From: Anaerolineae bacterium
GTDB lineage: Bacteria > Chloroflexota > Anaerolineae > Aggregatilineales > Phototrophicaceae
Reading direction: 5' to 3'
Assembly (NCBI GenBank): GCA_020849765.1
Contig: JADLAY010000034.1
Coordinates: 558,001 to 622,000, forward strand
Length of the DNA stretch: 64,000 bases
The translations under genes and the position numbers were made by a program. Under the pieces are notes generated by a model. It saw only the letters and a program-made list of their open reading frames with translations. It was not told where the DNA came from and made no database searches. Below, piece by piece: positions 16,383-25,251 of this stretch (position 1 is the stretch's first letter; each line of letters opens with the position of its first letter).

Positions 16383-17939
16383 TCAAACTGCCGGGGTCGG
16401 CGTCAGCACGGGTTCCGTGAAGGTGCACGTCTGCTGCTCGCCCTCGTGCACCGTCGGGCACTGAGCGATCAACTGGCGGTCGTAGTAAATGTCGAACGTT
16501 GCGGCGTTGACCGGCTCGTTGCGCCAGAAGAAGCGCAGCGGATTCTGCAATTCCTCGTAGTTATGCAGACCCTTACACTGCCCTGGCAGAGTCAGGTCAT
16601 ACCCAAAGGTGCGCAGAATGTAGCACTCACCCACGGGAATGAGATCGTCGTCGACTCGGTCGCCCGAATAATCATCATTGCCTTCGCCATCGACGCCGCG
16701 AATGAACTGCCACTTGAAGGTATTGAAATCGCTGCCGTAACCGTTGTACATGACCATGCTCTGATCGTCGTACCACAACGTGATCCGGTTCGGCGTCGGG
16801 TTGCTGATCCATGAGACGGCGATCCAGATGAGGAACAACGCCAGCCCACCAGCGAGCGCGATCAGCCAGGGTGCCACGCCGCGCTGCTTTTTCTTGGCTT
16901 CCACCTGGGGCAACAGGCGACTGGTCGAACCGTCTTCGATATCCCAGGCTTCCAGCACAGGTTCCGCCGTTAGCTTGGGCGCTTTGGCAAAGACCGGCGT
17001 CGGATGCGATGGCTGGTGAGTTGTGGTGCGCATGCCCTTGATGGCATCGGGCGCCTCACGCTCGTAGGCGGTGCGCACTGACGCGATGAAAGACTGTGCG
17101 GTCGAGTGGCGGCGAGCCGGTTCTTTTTCCAGCGCTTTCAGCAGCTCCTTCTCGACGCCCACCGGAATCTTGGGATTGAGCGTGCGCGGCGGGCGCGGCG
17201 GATCGCCGATGTGCCCCAGTGCGATTTCCATGGCCGTATCACCGCTGAACGGCGCTTCTCCGGTCAGGATTTCGTACAGGATCACCGCCAGCGCATAGAT
17301 GTCACTCTGAGCGACTGCATTCTGTGAGGCCAGCGCCTGCTCCGGCGCGATGTAGCGCGGCGTCCCGAAGGCCGTCCCCTGCGTCTGCGTCGAATCGAAG
17401 GTGTGCTGCAAAACCAGCCCGAAATCCGTCAGCACGGCGTGCCCGTGGCGGTCGATCAGGATGTTCGACGGCTTGATGTCGCGGTGCACGACGTCGTGCT
17501 CGTGCGCGAAGTCGATCGCGCTCGCGATCTGCCCCAGGATATCCAGCGCATAACCGACGTCCATCTTGCGTCCGCTGCGCCGCAGGCGTGAGATCTCCTG
17601 CGAGAGATCCTTGCCGTCAATCAGCTTCATCACCAGGTAGCGCAGCCCGCCGTCTTCCCCGTAATGATAGACGGAGATGATGTGATCGTGTTCGAGCTTG
17701 GCGATGGCCTTCGCTTCACGCTGAAAGCGCCGCGCCAGGGTCGGATCGGCACTGGCATCTTCGAGTTTGAGCACTTTGACCGCGACCGGGCGACCGAGAT
17801 TGGTGTCGACGCCTTCATAAATGCGGGCCATGCCGCCGGTTGCCAGCAGGCGGCTGATCTTGTACGCGCCAAGCTGCTTGCCAACCAGTTTGTCTTCGTC
17901 GTCACTGACAGGTCTTGTCGTCACAGTTTTTTCCCGCAC
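16383..17939 (-). CDS. Membrane Ser/Thr protein kinase (Hanks type)
   Basis: 518 residues: a cytoplasmic kinase domain (about 24-290), a juxtamembrane segment, one transmembrane helix (about 358-380, GVAPWLIALAGG onward) and an outer domain of about 130 residues with several cysteines. Kinase motifs are complete: glycine loop LATGGMARIYEG, Lys in VAVKVLK, HRDIKPSN, DFG, and APEQ. The outer part (ending PTPAV) has no PASTA or other domain I recognise; it is rich in Trp and Tyr and could bind a wall or ligand. Start GTG 17939. It lies 94 bases downstream of a receiver-like/roadblock-like gene on the same strand, suggesting joint function. Confidence 0.93.
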   Translation of the reverse strand: MREKTVTTRPVSDDEDKLVGKQLGAYKISRLLATGGMARIYEGVDTNLGRPVAVKVLKLEDASADPTLARRFQREAKAIAKLEHDHIISVYHYGEDGGLRYLVMKLIDGKDLSQEISRLRRSGRKMDVGYALDILGQIASAIDFAHEHDVVHRDIKPSNILIDRHGHAVLTDFGLVLQHTFDSTQTQGTAFGTPRYIAPEQALASQNAVAQSDIYALAVILYEILTGEAPFSGDTAMEIALGHIGDPPRPPRTLNPKIPVGVEKELLKALEKEPARRHSTAQSFIASVRTAYEREAPDAIKGMRTTTHQPSHPTPVFAKAPKLTAEPVLEAWDIEDGSTSRLLPQVEAKKKQRGVAPWLIALAGGLALFLIWIAVSWISNPTPNRITLWYDDQSMVMYNGYGSDFNTFKWQFIRGVDGEGNDDYSGDRVDDDLIPVGECYILRTFGYDLTLPGQCKGLHNYEELQNPLRFFWRNEPVNAATFDIYYDRQLIAQCPTVHEGEQQTCTFTEPVLTPTPAV

Positions 17940-18033
17940 ATCCAGTCAATCGCCCGCATGAGACGAAAACGACCGGACAACTCGATGTCTGGTCGCTTGA
18001 TAATCGTTGCAATAAGCGTCGTGATGCGCCTTC

Positions 18034-19191
18034 CTATTGCACGATGCCCAGTCGCTGTGCTTCTTCATAGGTGAGCGCGCCCCCGTTTTGATCCGGCCCC
18101 TTGGCGATCTCGGCCAGCGTATCGAGGTCGAACAGCGCGTCGGCGTCGGACGAGTCGAGCGCATCCAACTGGTCGAGCAGAGCGGGATCGAAGTTGTCGA
18201 GCGGTTCGAGCTGTAGACGCTGCGGCTGTGCTTCCACCTCCGCCGTCTCCAACTGATCCTCGATGCGCTCGGCGCGCACCGCCGCAGGCTCAATTTCCGG
18301 CACCATATCCATCACCTGGGACTGGCGCACGTTTTTCTTCTTCACGCCGGTGTGGTTCAGGTTGTAGGCACCCTCGCCCATCAGCGCGATGATATCCTGA
18401 GCGGCGCGTTGGGCGTAGCTGCGCACCGCGCCGAACAGTTTCGATCCACCCTTGCCATCGAACACCAGACATAGAACGTGATGATAACCGACCGACAGCA
18501 CAAAAACGTCGTAATAATCGCCGTCGTAAAAACTGAGTGAGCTGCCCTTGCCGCGCGTCAGATGCCCGACCTGGATCGTCGACTGGGCGGCGGGCAGCAC
18601 AGCACGCGCCAGCTCTTCACTATCCAGGCGTTTGTCCGTCCCGCGGTGCAGCAGCACCTCACCCGCACGCGTCGCCAGAATGAGGGATAGCGGCGCGATG
18701 TCACGCAGCAGGACGTCGATGATCGTGTTCACGGCAGCCAGGTCGAGCGTGGGAATGTGACCGGCGTCTTCAATCTGCGCGACCTGCGCTGGCCCATGAC
18801 CGTTCACCGCCATGCGCACGTCGCGACCTTCCAGCGCATACTGAAACACGCGGAAGAACACCTGTGGGTCAAGCGGACGCCGGAACATGACGGCATTGCC
18901 GTCGAACTCAACTTCCGTGTCGCCATCTTCGCCGACCAGCACGATTGCTGTCTCCGGCAGATGCGGCATGATCTGCTGAACGAAGGTATAGCCATCCACC
19001 TCGTCTTCATACAAGCGGACGGCGCACACCACCAGTTGATATGGGTTGAGATTCAACTCGGAGAGGGCTGCGGTGCTGTGTGGAACGTCCGTCTGAATGA
19101 CGACCTGATCCGTCAGGTCGATTGCCGCGCGCACCAGTCGTGCGCTTACGCCTGTCGGATCGATGGTGAGAATACGTGGCAAAACAGTCAT
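18034..19191 (-). CDS. Receiver-like + roadblock/LC7-like protein with acidic tail
   Basis: I recognise the parts rather than the whole. Residues 5-120 have the pattern of a response-regulator receiver, but LVVCAVRL stands where the phosphate-accepting Asp should be and the N-terminal acidic pair is missing, so it is probably a pseudo-receiver. Residues 152-272 look like a roadblock/LC7 (MglB-like) fold: IIDVLLRDI, then LATRAGEVLLH, and a closing helix after GSKLFGAVRSYAQ. The last 90 residues are acidic and low in complexity. Roadblock proteins act as dimeric partners of small GTPases or kinases. It directly precedes a Hanks kinase gene. A related architecture recurs at 44700-48143. Confidence 0.55.
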   Translation of the reverse strand: MTVLPRILTIDPTGVSARLVRAAIDLTDQVVIQTDVPHSTAALSELNLNPYQLVVCAVRLYEDEVDGYTFVQQIMPHLPETAIVLVGEDGDTEVEFDGNAVMFRRPLDPQVFFRVFQYALEGRDVRMAVNGHGPAQVAQIEDAGHIPTLDLAAVNTIIDVLLRDIAPLSLILATRAGEVLLHRGTDKRLDSEELARAVLPAAQSTIQVGHLTRGKGSSLSFYDGDYYDVFVLSVGYHHVLCLVFDGKGGSKLFGAVRSYAQRAAQDIIALMGEGAYNLNHTGVKKKNVRQSQVMDMVPEIEPAAVRAERIEDQLETAEVEAQPQRLQLEPLDNFDPALLDQLDALDSSDADALFDLDTLAEIAKGPDQNGGALTYEEAQRLGIVQ

Positions 19192-19306
19192 AGTGCAAAA
19201 CCCACTCTGCTACCTCCGAACGATCATACATTGATTATAGGCGCAAAAGTGGGCTTAAAAGCACTAGCCTAATCGGGCTAATCTTAAGGATTCGTGAAGG
19301 AATCGC

Positions 19307-19636
19307 TCAGAACGCCGGGCGCATAAACATATAGCGGTCAAAGGAGTGCATCCAGATGAATTCCCGCGCGATCGTACGCTCCGGGAGGATACGCGCGCGA
19401 TCGTAGCAGGTCTCTTCGTAGAGCAGGGTGTAGACCCAGCCGCTGACGAGGCCGTAGATCCTGCCGGGCAAGGGGGGGCGGCGGCGCTCGGCAACGACCG
19501 GCAGCATCGTCTGTTGCGCCGCGTTCGCGAGCATGCGCGCACGCAAGGCGTTCATCGCCGCCGGGTTGATCCCTGTCTCGTTGCGGAGACCGGCGCTGAT
19601 CAGACGATCCAGTTCGTGATCCAGTCCTTTATGCAT
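19307..19636 (-). CDS. Small protein coupled to ECF sigma factor (possible regulator)
   Basis: 109 residues, unrecognised. The ATG lies inside the last codons of the ECF sigma gene (8-base overlap, ATGCATAA), which strongly suggests translational coupling and a stoichiometric partner. It has no zinc-finger cysteine motif and no convincing membrane helix, so it is not a ZAS or a typical membrane anti-sigma. The C-terminal half is rich in aromatic and charged residues (EFIWMHSFDRYMFMRPAF). A TTG at 19648 could add four residues. Role as anti-sigma or co-factor is inferred only from position. Confidence 0.6.
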   Translation of the reverse strand: MHKGLDHELDRLISAGLRNETGINPAAMNALRARMLANAAQQTMLPVVAERRRPPLPGRIYGLVSGWVYTLLYEETCYDRARILPERTIAREFIWMHSFDRYMFMRPAF

Positions 19637-20216
19637 AGCCGTGAGCAATCTCAGTCATGATATCGAATTCGCCCAAACGACGGCGCAGCGTCTCACGCGC
19701 ATAGTAGAGGCGGCTTTTGACCGTACCGGTTGGACATTGAACGATCGCAGCGATGTCTTCTACGCTGAGTCCGTTTAAATAATGTAGTACAACCACTACC
19801 CTTTGGTTCAATGGCAGTTCATGAACCGCCTGGCGCACCAGACGTTGAATCTCCAAATGCTCGGTGACCTGATCCGGCGATTGCCAGGACGGCGACATCA
19901 ACTGATCGACCAGCCCTTCCAGCGAAATGCGGCGGCGCTGGCGGCGTGTAATCCACGTGTAGCTCAGGTTGACCGTGACTCGATACAGCCACGGGATCAG
20001 CGGCAACGACGTGTCGATACGATAAGCATATTGGTGCAAACGCAAGAAACAATCTTGAACAATATCTTCCGCAGCCGCCGGGTCGTGCAGAATAGCGACG
20101 GCAGTGCGATAAAGTTGCGAGGAATAGCGATCGAAGAGAACACCCAGGGCTTCAAGATCCTGATCGCGCAGGCGTTCGATCAGCGTCGCGTCGGTAATCT
20201 CGGCGGGGTCGGTCAT
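19629..20216 (-). CDS. ECF-type RNA polymerase sigma factor (second)
   Basis: 195 residues with region 2 (about 15-85: FDRYSSQLYRTAV, AEDIVQDCFLRLHQ, PWLYRVTVNLSY) and region 4 (about 125-185: LPLNQRVVVVLHYLNGLSVEDIA, given as LPLNQRVVVVLHY and GLSVEDIA, then GTVKSRLYYARETLRR). This is a classical ECF layout. I chose the Met at 20216 (MTDPAEIT) over the frame start at 20237. The gene overlaps its downstream small partner by eight bases. A 7-bp hairpin lies in its leader (20245-20262). It is divergent from the LysM gene at 20452. Confidence 0.9.
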   Translation of the reverse strand: MTDPAEITDATLIERLRDQDLEALGVLFDRYSSQLYRTAVAILHDPAAAEDIVQDCFLRLHQYAYRIDTSLPLIPWLYRVTVNLSYTWITRRQRRRISLEGLVDQLMSPSWQSPDQVTEHLEIQRLVRQAVHELPLNQRVVVVLHYLNGLSVEDIAAIVQCPTGTVKSRLYYARETLRRRLGEFDIMTEIAHGYA

Positions 20217-20244
20217 ATACCCTCCGCGTGGCGGCACCAGGAAA

Positions 20245-20262
20245 GGCGACTATTCAGTCGCC
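20245..20262. promoter_or_regulatory. Perfect hairpin in the leader of the ECF sigma gene
   Basis: GGCGACT, loop ATTC, AGTCGCC. It lies about 29 bases upstream of the chosen start, close enough to affect ribosome access or to act as an operator. No T-tract follows on either strand. Confidence 0.4.
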
Positions 20263-20400
20263 ACGATAAGTCATCCCCATAAGGGATCGAGTTCAATGTT
20301 ATTGTATTTATTTTGCGTAGAGCGCACAAGTTTTTCCATACAGAGGGCGAAAATAGACTCGTATGGGCCGATCATCGGCATCATCTCGCCCTTCTCAGGC

Positions 20401-20406
20401 TATAAT
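20401..20406 (+). promoter_or_regulatory. Possible -10 box for the LysM protein
   Basis: Exact TATAAT, 45 bases before the TTG start at 20452. The sequence 17 bases upstream (GCATCA) is a poor -35, so another factor or an extended element would be needed. Confidence 0.3.
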
Positions 20407-20451
20407 GAGAGAGAAGACTGCGCGGCATAACGATAATTTTGGGGATAACCG

Positions 20452-21141
20452 TTGGCAGCACAACTTCAAACTCGGATTGAACGGATACCATCGGGCGTGA
20501 GGCGCATCGCCATCACCATCCTTGTGCTCGTGATTCTGGCGTTCCTGTTTCCGCTCAGCGATGACGACAAGCGACGCGAGCCGAACGGTGCGGAGTTGCT
20601 CATTCCGACGTTGGTCGCCACGCAGACGCCGGATGTGACGACACCCGATGCGCTGACGCCGGAGACCGCTGTGCCGACGGTGTCTGCCAGCGAGACGGCC
20701 GAACCGTCCGCTACGTCCGAGTCGCCGACAGCCGCCGAAACACCTGCGCCGCCTGTGTCATCACCCGCAGCCACGCCCGACAAGGTCAACACCACGGTGC
20801 CCAACCCGACTGCCCGAACGGTGACGACGCCTAACTCGACGGCAAATAGCAGCAGTACAGCAGCGCCTCCCGCCGCCCGCAGCACCAACACTCCCGCAAT
20901 CACCTGCACACCGTCGCCGATGCCTGGCTGGGAGATCTACACCGTGCATCGCGGCGATACGCTCCAGGGCATTGCCAATCTGGTTGGCGCATCGGTTGCC
21001 GAGCTCACGGAAGTCAATTGTTTGGATAATCCGGATCACATCACGGCTGGGCAGCAGCTGTGGGCGCCCGCACTGCCGGACCCGTTCGCCACGCCGTCGC
21101 GAACGCCGCGCCCGCTCGGCACACCGACATCGTCAGGCTGA
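20452..21141 (+). CDS. Membrane-anchored LysM-domain protein
   Basis: 229 residues: basic N-terminus, one transmembrane helix or uncleaved signal (about 19-37, IAITILVLVILAFLFPL), a long Thr/Pro/Ser/Ala-rich linker (about 45-155) and one LysM domain (about 163-207, YTVHRGDTLQGIANLVGAS). LysM binds N-acetylglucosamine polymers, so the protein probably sits outside the membrane on the wall. No catalytic domain is present. Start TTG 20452 is preceded by GGGG seven bases upstream. The stop is only four bases from the stop of the convergent J-domain gene. Confidence 0.82.
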   Translation: MAAQLQTRIERIPSGVRRIAITILVLVILAFLFPLSDDDKRREPNGAELLIPTLVATQTPDVTTPDALTPETAVPTVSASETAEPSATSESPTAAETPAPPVSSPAATPDKVNTTVPNPTARTVTTPNSTANSSSTAAPPAARSTNTPAITCTPSPMPGWEIYTVHRGDTLQGIANLVGASVAELTEVNCLDNPDHITAGQQLWAPALPDPFATPSRTPRPLGTPTSSG

Positions 21142-21145
21142 ATCG

Positions 21146-21985
21146 TTACCAGCCGCTGATCGTCCTGATGTAGGTGTACGCGTCATTGATGGCGCGGAAA
21201 CGCCGTTCCGCTTCTTCCTTGGGGAGTTTGCTCACGTCTGGATGACATTCGCGGGCCAGCTTGCGGAAGGCCGATTTGACCTCGGCTTCTGCCGCATCGC
21301 GCTTGATGCCGAGCTGCTTATAGGCGATTTCGAGCTTCGCATCCTGCAGCACGGGCATCGTGCGATCCATGTAGGCGCTGTAGGCGCGTTCGCTCGTCCA
21401 GTTGTTGATGCGCTGCCCTTCGTAGCGGGCCTGCTCCGCATGGCGCTCGGTGCGGAAGTCGCTCTGCTTCCAGAACAACTCGTTACCAAAGTTCGCCACC
21501 AACCAGTCGCCGCGCACGCTGGGCGTCTTCACCCACACGCGGTAGAACGGCAGCCCGGACGGCGTCACATCCGGCCCATACCAGACCTCGCGCAGATTGC
21601 CACCGTAGAGCTTGAAATGCACCTGCCCGATGATGACCTGCTGGCCTTCCATGCGGTACGTGTAGATGCGGTCGCCGGAGAGTTCATGCAGTGCCGTTTG
21701 CCACTCCGCAGGTTCGACACGCGCCCCATCTTCCGGCAGCAGGCGCAGATCGACCAGGAACAGCGCGCCAATACCGAGCCGCGACGTTTCCTGCAGGATG
21801 CGCTTGATCTGTCGGGTTTTCGGCGCAGCATCAAAGCTGTGAATGTGTACCGACGCCCCGCTCCACAAATTGGCCGATAAGACACCACTGTGTGTGAGTG
21901 AGCAGTTTTTGACACTGTTGAGCGGTTTGAGTTGGTGCGCCAGGCTTTTGTGCAGCGCCGTGATCATCGCAGGGTAAGCCCGCAT
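21146..21985 (-). CDS. Unknown domain with C-terminal J domain
   Basis: 279 residues. The last 65 form a J domain with the key HPD tripeptide in ECHPDVS, within AYKQLGIKRDA...KSAFRKLA, so it should stimulate a DnaK ATPase. The first 200 residues resemble a nuclease-related/NERD-like or other alpha-beta region (SVHIHSFD, ALFLVDLRLLP, WLVANFGNELF); I cannot name it with certainty. J domain at the C-terminus rather than the N-terminus is less common and suggests delivery of a specific client to DnaK. It is convergent with the LysM gene and shares no operon with the second J-protein at 24166. Confidence 0.7.
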   Translation of the reverse strand: MRAYPAMITALHKSLAHQLKPLNSVKNCSLTHSGVLSANLWSGASVHIHSFDAAPKTRQIKRILQETSRLGIGALFLVDLRLLPEDGARVEPAEWQTALHELSGDRIYTYRMEGQQVIIGQVHFKLYGGNLREVWYGPDVTPSGLPFYRVWVKTPSVRGDWLVANFGNELFWKQSDFRTERHAEQARYEGQRINNWTSERAYSAYMDRTMPVLQDAKLEIAYKQLGIKRDAAEAEVKSAFRKLARECHPDVSKLPKEEAERRFRAINDAYTYIRTISGW

Positions 21986-22174
21986 GTAAATAAACAGGTG
22001 AGACTCATTGTAGCATTGTTCGCCAAGAAATCTTCAGCCGCATCACCCAAATCCGCCCACTATATTCCGGGCATTTCGCCTGCCTTTGACGTCGATCGAA
22101 GGCGTCACGGCGCTCAGCCCGGAGCAAAACGCGGCTACAATGGACGTTGGGACAAGTGGAGAGGAGAAACGCTC

Positions 22175-22597
22175 GTGGCAGCATCGGCAGGTTATTCCGG
22201 CACACCTTTAATCAAGAAACTTGGCCTGAAACCCGGCCTGCGCGTCATCTTCTTGAACGCCCCGGAAGAATACCCGGCGCTGCTCGGCGAACTACCACCC
22301 GACCTGACCGTCTTATCGAGCCTCGACGGGCAGTTCGATCTCATCCATTACTTCGCGCCGACCTACGCGGCGCTCGTCGATAGTTTCGCGGCGCTCATGG
22401 GGGCGCTCAAGCCCGCGGGCGCACTCTGGATCTCCTGGCGCAAGAAGTCGGCCAAGCCGCCGAGCGACATCACTGAAGATCTCATTCGCGCGCTTGCGCT
22501 TGAGCGCGGGCTGGTCGACGTCAAAGTCATCGCCGTCGACGCAAGCTGGTCGGGCTTGAAGCTCGTCTACCGCCTTAAGGATCGCCCACCGGCATAG
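22175..22597 (+). CDS. DUF3052-family protein
   Basis: 140 residues. The N-terminal block AGYSGTPLIKKLGLKPG followed by VIFLNAPEEY is the signature I associate with DUF3052, a small family of unknown function with a truncated Rossmann or methyltransferase-like look (LSSLDGQFDLIHYF, LKPAGALWISWRKK). The SAM-binding loop is absent, so enzymatic activity is doubtful. GTG 22175 was chosen because GAGGAG lies just upstream and the protein then starts with the family block; the open frame back to 21932 runs through sequence opposite the J-domain gene. Confidence 0.75.
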   Translation: MAASAGYSGTPLIKKLGLKPGLRVIFLNAPEEYPALLGELPPDLTVLSSLDGQFDLIHYFAPTYAALVDSFAALMGALKPAGALWISWRKKSAKPPSDITEDLIRALALERGLVDVKVIAVDASWSGLKLVYRLKDRPPA

Positions 22598-22695
22598 ATC
22601 CGCGGCTGCTGGCAATCTGCATCTCGCTTCGTCTTCCGCTTGCGGATGGGCTACAATCTTGTCGTCAATGCTGGCGTGCGCTGAAGCTGAAATGG

Positions 22696-24135
22696 ATGCG
22701 TCTGATGCAAAAAGTACCCAACCAATTCCGTGAGTCGGCTAAAGAAGCGCTTCAGGATCGTGACCTGAAGACGGCCCTCAACCGCGGCACAGGCAATGCC
22801 AACAACAACCGGATCACCGCCATGGCTGAGCTTCCGGATGCGTATGCGCTGCGCCAGCAAGGCCGCGCGGCCCGCCTGCGTGCCCTGCACGAACTGCCGG
22901 AGATGCTTGAACGCCTGGAAGCGAACATCACCAACCGCGGCGGGAACGTCCTCTGGGCGCTGGATGCCGCAGAGGCACGTCGTCACGTCGTCGAAATCTG
23001 CCGCAAGCACAATGTGCGCACGGCCGTCAAGAGCAAGAGCATGGTCACGGAAGAGATCGAGCTGCTGCCCGCGTTGGCCGAAGCCGGGATTGAGATGGTC
23101 GAAACCGATCTCGGCGAGTACATCGTTCAGATCGGCGACGATCACCCCAGCCACGTCGTCATGCCCATCATGCACATGACCAAAGAGCACGTGCGCGAAA
23201 TCATGATGGAACGGATCGGCATGCCGTATACCGAGGATGCCGCCGACATGACGGCCTATGCGCGCAAGACGCTGCGCGAAAACTATCTCAAAGCCGATCT
23301 CGGCATGAGCGGTGGCAACTTCCTGATCGCCGAAACCGGGACGCTCGTCGTGGTCACCAACGAGGGCAACGGACGGCTGACGACCAGCGTACCGCCGATC
23401 CACGTCGCCGTCGTCGGCATCGAAAAGGTGATCCCGACCTGGGAAGACTTCGCCACGCTGATTCAGTTGCTGCCGCGCAGTGCCACCGGCCAGCGCATGG
23501 CCGTCTACACCAACTGCTTCCAGGGGCCTGCGCCCGCTACCGATCCTGATGGGCCGGAGCACTTCTACCTGATCCTGGTCGATAATGGCCGCAGCAACAT
23601 CTACGCCAGCGAATATGCTGAGGCGCTGGCCTGCATCCGCTGCGGGGCCTGTCTCAACACCTGCCCGGTTTACCAGCAGGTGGGCGGCCACGCTTACGGT
23701 TCGGTCTATTCCGGCCCGATTGGCTCGATTGTGACGCCGCTGCTTAAGGGCATCGACAATGCGTCGCCGCTGCCGTTCGCCAGCAGCCTGTGCGGCGCGT
23801 GCAAAGACGCCTGCCCGGTCGACATCAACATCCCCGACATGCTCTTGAAGCTGCGTCACGATCTGCAGCACACGCAGGAACCCTACTGGCAGGTGGGTTT
23901 GAAGGGCTATGCGTTCGCCTTCAGCCATCCACTGCTTTATCAGACGGGTGGCAAACTGGCGAGCATCGCCACGCGCGCCCTCGCATCGACGACGGCCAAC
24001 GACAAGATCAACGCGCTGCCCTACCCGCTCAGCGGCTGGACGGACACACGCGACTTCCCGCCATTCGCATCGCAGTCATTCCACGACTGGTGGCGAGAAA
24101 AACACGCAGCAGACTCCGACTCAGATCAGCTCTGA
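22696..24135 (+). CDS. lutB: LutB-like iron-sulfur protein of lactate utilisation
   Basis: 479 residues: LUD domain (about 60-300, including SMVTEEIEL and GNFLIAETGTLV), two 4Fe-4S cluster motifs (CIRCGACLNTCPVY and later CGACKDACPVDIN), and the C-terminal DUF3390-type block ending SGWTDTRDFPPF...SFHDWW. LutB works with LutA and LutC to oxidise L-lactate to pyruvate. Neither partner is in the window: neighbours are a DUF3052 gene and a convergent DnaJ-like gene, so it is an orphan here. A second ATG at 22705 is possible. Domain order is complete. Confidence 0.88.
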   Translation: MRLMQKVPNQFRESAKEALQDRDLKTALNRGTGNANNNRITAMAELPDAYALRQQGRAARLRALHELPEMLERLEANITNRGGNVLWALDAAEARRHVVEICRKHNVRTAVKSKSMVTEEIELLPALAEAGIEMVETDLGEYIVQIGDDHPSHVVMPIMHMTKEHVREIMMERIGMPYTEDAADMTAYARKTLRENYLKADLGMSGGNFLIAETGTLVVVTNEGNGRLTTSVPPIHVAVVGIEKVIPTWEDFATLIQLLPRSATGQRMAVYTNCFQGPAPATDPDGPEHFYLILVDNGRSNIYASEYAEALACIRCGACLNTCPVYQQVGGHAYGSVYSGPIGSIVTPLLKGIDNASPLPFASSLCGACKDACPVDINIPDMLLKLRHDLQHTQEPYWQVGLKGYAFAFSHPLLYQTGGKLASIATRALASTTANDKINALPYPLSGWTDTRDFPPFASQSFHDWWREKHAADSDSDQL

Positions 24136-24165
24136 GCCGAACGTCTGCACAATTTGTCGCTGCTG

Positions 24166-25038
24166 TTAGAGGCTGGAGCGCAGTTGTTCGACCAGGTCAC
24201 GCTGTGCGTCGCTCAGTTGCTCCGGCACCGTGATCAGGATGCGCGCGTAGAGATCGCCATGTTTGGTCGAGTCTTTGAGCTTGGGCATCCCTTTGCCACT
24301 CAGGCGGAACTTGCGCCCGCTCTGCGTGCCCGCGGGAATCTTCAGTTTGATCGGTCGCCCCAGCGTCGGTACGGTGATTTCGCCACCCAGCATGGCCGTG
24401 AACATATCGACCTTGACGTCAGTCGTCAGGTCGTCGCCGGATCGCTCGAAGGTCGAGTTCGGCTCGACCTGGACGATCAAGTACAGGTCGCCCGCCTGGC
24501 CACCGCCCGCACCGGCTTCGCCTTCGCCAGAGAGGCGCACACGCGTCCCATCTGTTGCACCTGCCGGGATGTTGACCCGGATCGTGCGCTCGCCCTTGGT
24601 GATCAGGCGCGTCGTCCCGGTGTAAGCCTCGTTCAAGTTGATCGTGACGGTCTGCTCCAGGTCACGCCCCGGCATGTCAAAGCCAAAGCTGCCCGTGCGC
24701 GTGCGCGTCGAGTTGGCACGCCCTGTCCGTCCGCCAAAGATTGAGCCAAACAGGTCGGATAGATCGCCAAAGTCGACGTTCGTGTACGGCTGACCGCCCG
24801 CCGGGCCGTTTCCGGCACCGGGGAATGTCGAGCCAAACTGGTCGTACTGCGCACGCTTTTTGACATCGCCGAGCACTTCGTAGGCTTCGTTCAGCTCTTT
24901 GAAGCGTGCTTCCGCTTGCGGGTTATCCGGGTTATGATCCGGGTGATATTGCTTTGCCAGACGGCGGAACGCTTTCTTGATCTCAGTCTCGCTCGCACCG
25001 CGTTCGACGCCGAGGATTTTGTAATAATCCTTCGCCAT
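24166..25038 (-). CDS. DnaJ/CbpA-type co-chaperone without zinc finger
   Basis: 290 residues: J domain at 4-70 with HPD in KQYHPDHNP, a Gly/Phe-rich linker (about 72-120), and the two beta-sandwich substrate domains (about 125-280, with [16 protein letters not shown] and HGDLYARI). No cysteine is present, so the DnaJ zinc module is missing and the protein is of the CbpA (type II) class. It would hand unfolded clients to DnaK. No dnaK or grpE is nearby. Repeats in its leader (25062-25087) may control it. It is convergent with lutB, 30 bases apart. Confidence 0.92.
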   Translation of the reverse strand: MAKDYYKILGVERGASETEIKKAFRRLAKQYHPDHNPDNPQAEARFKELNEAYEVLGDVKKRAQYDQFGSTFPGAGNGPAGGQPYTNVDFGDLSDLFGSIFGGRTGRANSTRTRTGSFGFDMPGRDLEQTVTINLNEAYTGTTRLITKGERTIRVNIPAGATDGTRVRLSGEGEAGAGGGQAGDLYLIVQVEPNSTFERSGDDLTTDVKVDMFTAMLGGEITVPTLGRPIKLKIPAGTQSGRKFRLSGKGMPKLKDSTKHGDLYARILITVPEQLSDAQRDLVEQLRSSL

Positions 25039-25061
25039 GGTTTAGATACTCGTGCCTTATT

Positions 25062-25087
25062 CGCACATGACGTGCGTACATATGTGC
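25062..25087. promoter_or_regulatory. Overlapping GTGCG/CGCAC repeats in the DnaJ-like leader
   Basis: CGCAC-ATGAC-GTGCG (25062-25076) is an inverted repeat; GCACAT (25063-25068) and ATGTGC (25082-25087) form a second one. They lie 24-49 bases upstream of the DnaJ-like start. They do not match CIRCE or HAIR heat-shock operators. Confidence 0.35.
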
Positions 25088-25251
25088 GTGATTGTGCATC
25101 TATATCGTATGCGTTGCCGGGAGCGCTTGTCAACGTTTAGGGTAATTTCTTACGCAAGATTTATAAGCCTGCCACCGGTTGATGACAGGCCTGTCAGGTG
25201 GCATAATCATAGATACGTCGACCAGCAACCATTACCGTGATAGGACACCTT

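Noticed and set aside
21932..22174. N-terminal extension of the DUF3052 gene
   Set aside because: This stretch is opposite or upstream of the J-domain gene start, looks unlike the family, and a good RBS precedes GTG 22175.
22651..23928. 425-residue minus-strand frame
   Set aside because: Lies opposite lutB, whose iron-sulfur motifs settle the strand.
25039..25140. CIRCE or HAIR heat-shock operator
   Set aside because: The repeats present do not match TTAGCACTC-N9-GAGTGCTAA or CTTGAGT-N7-ACTCAAG.
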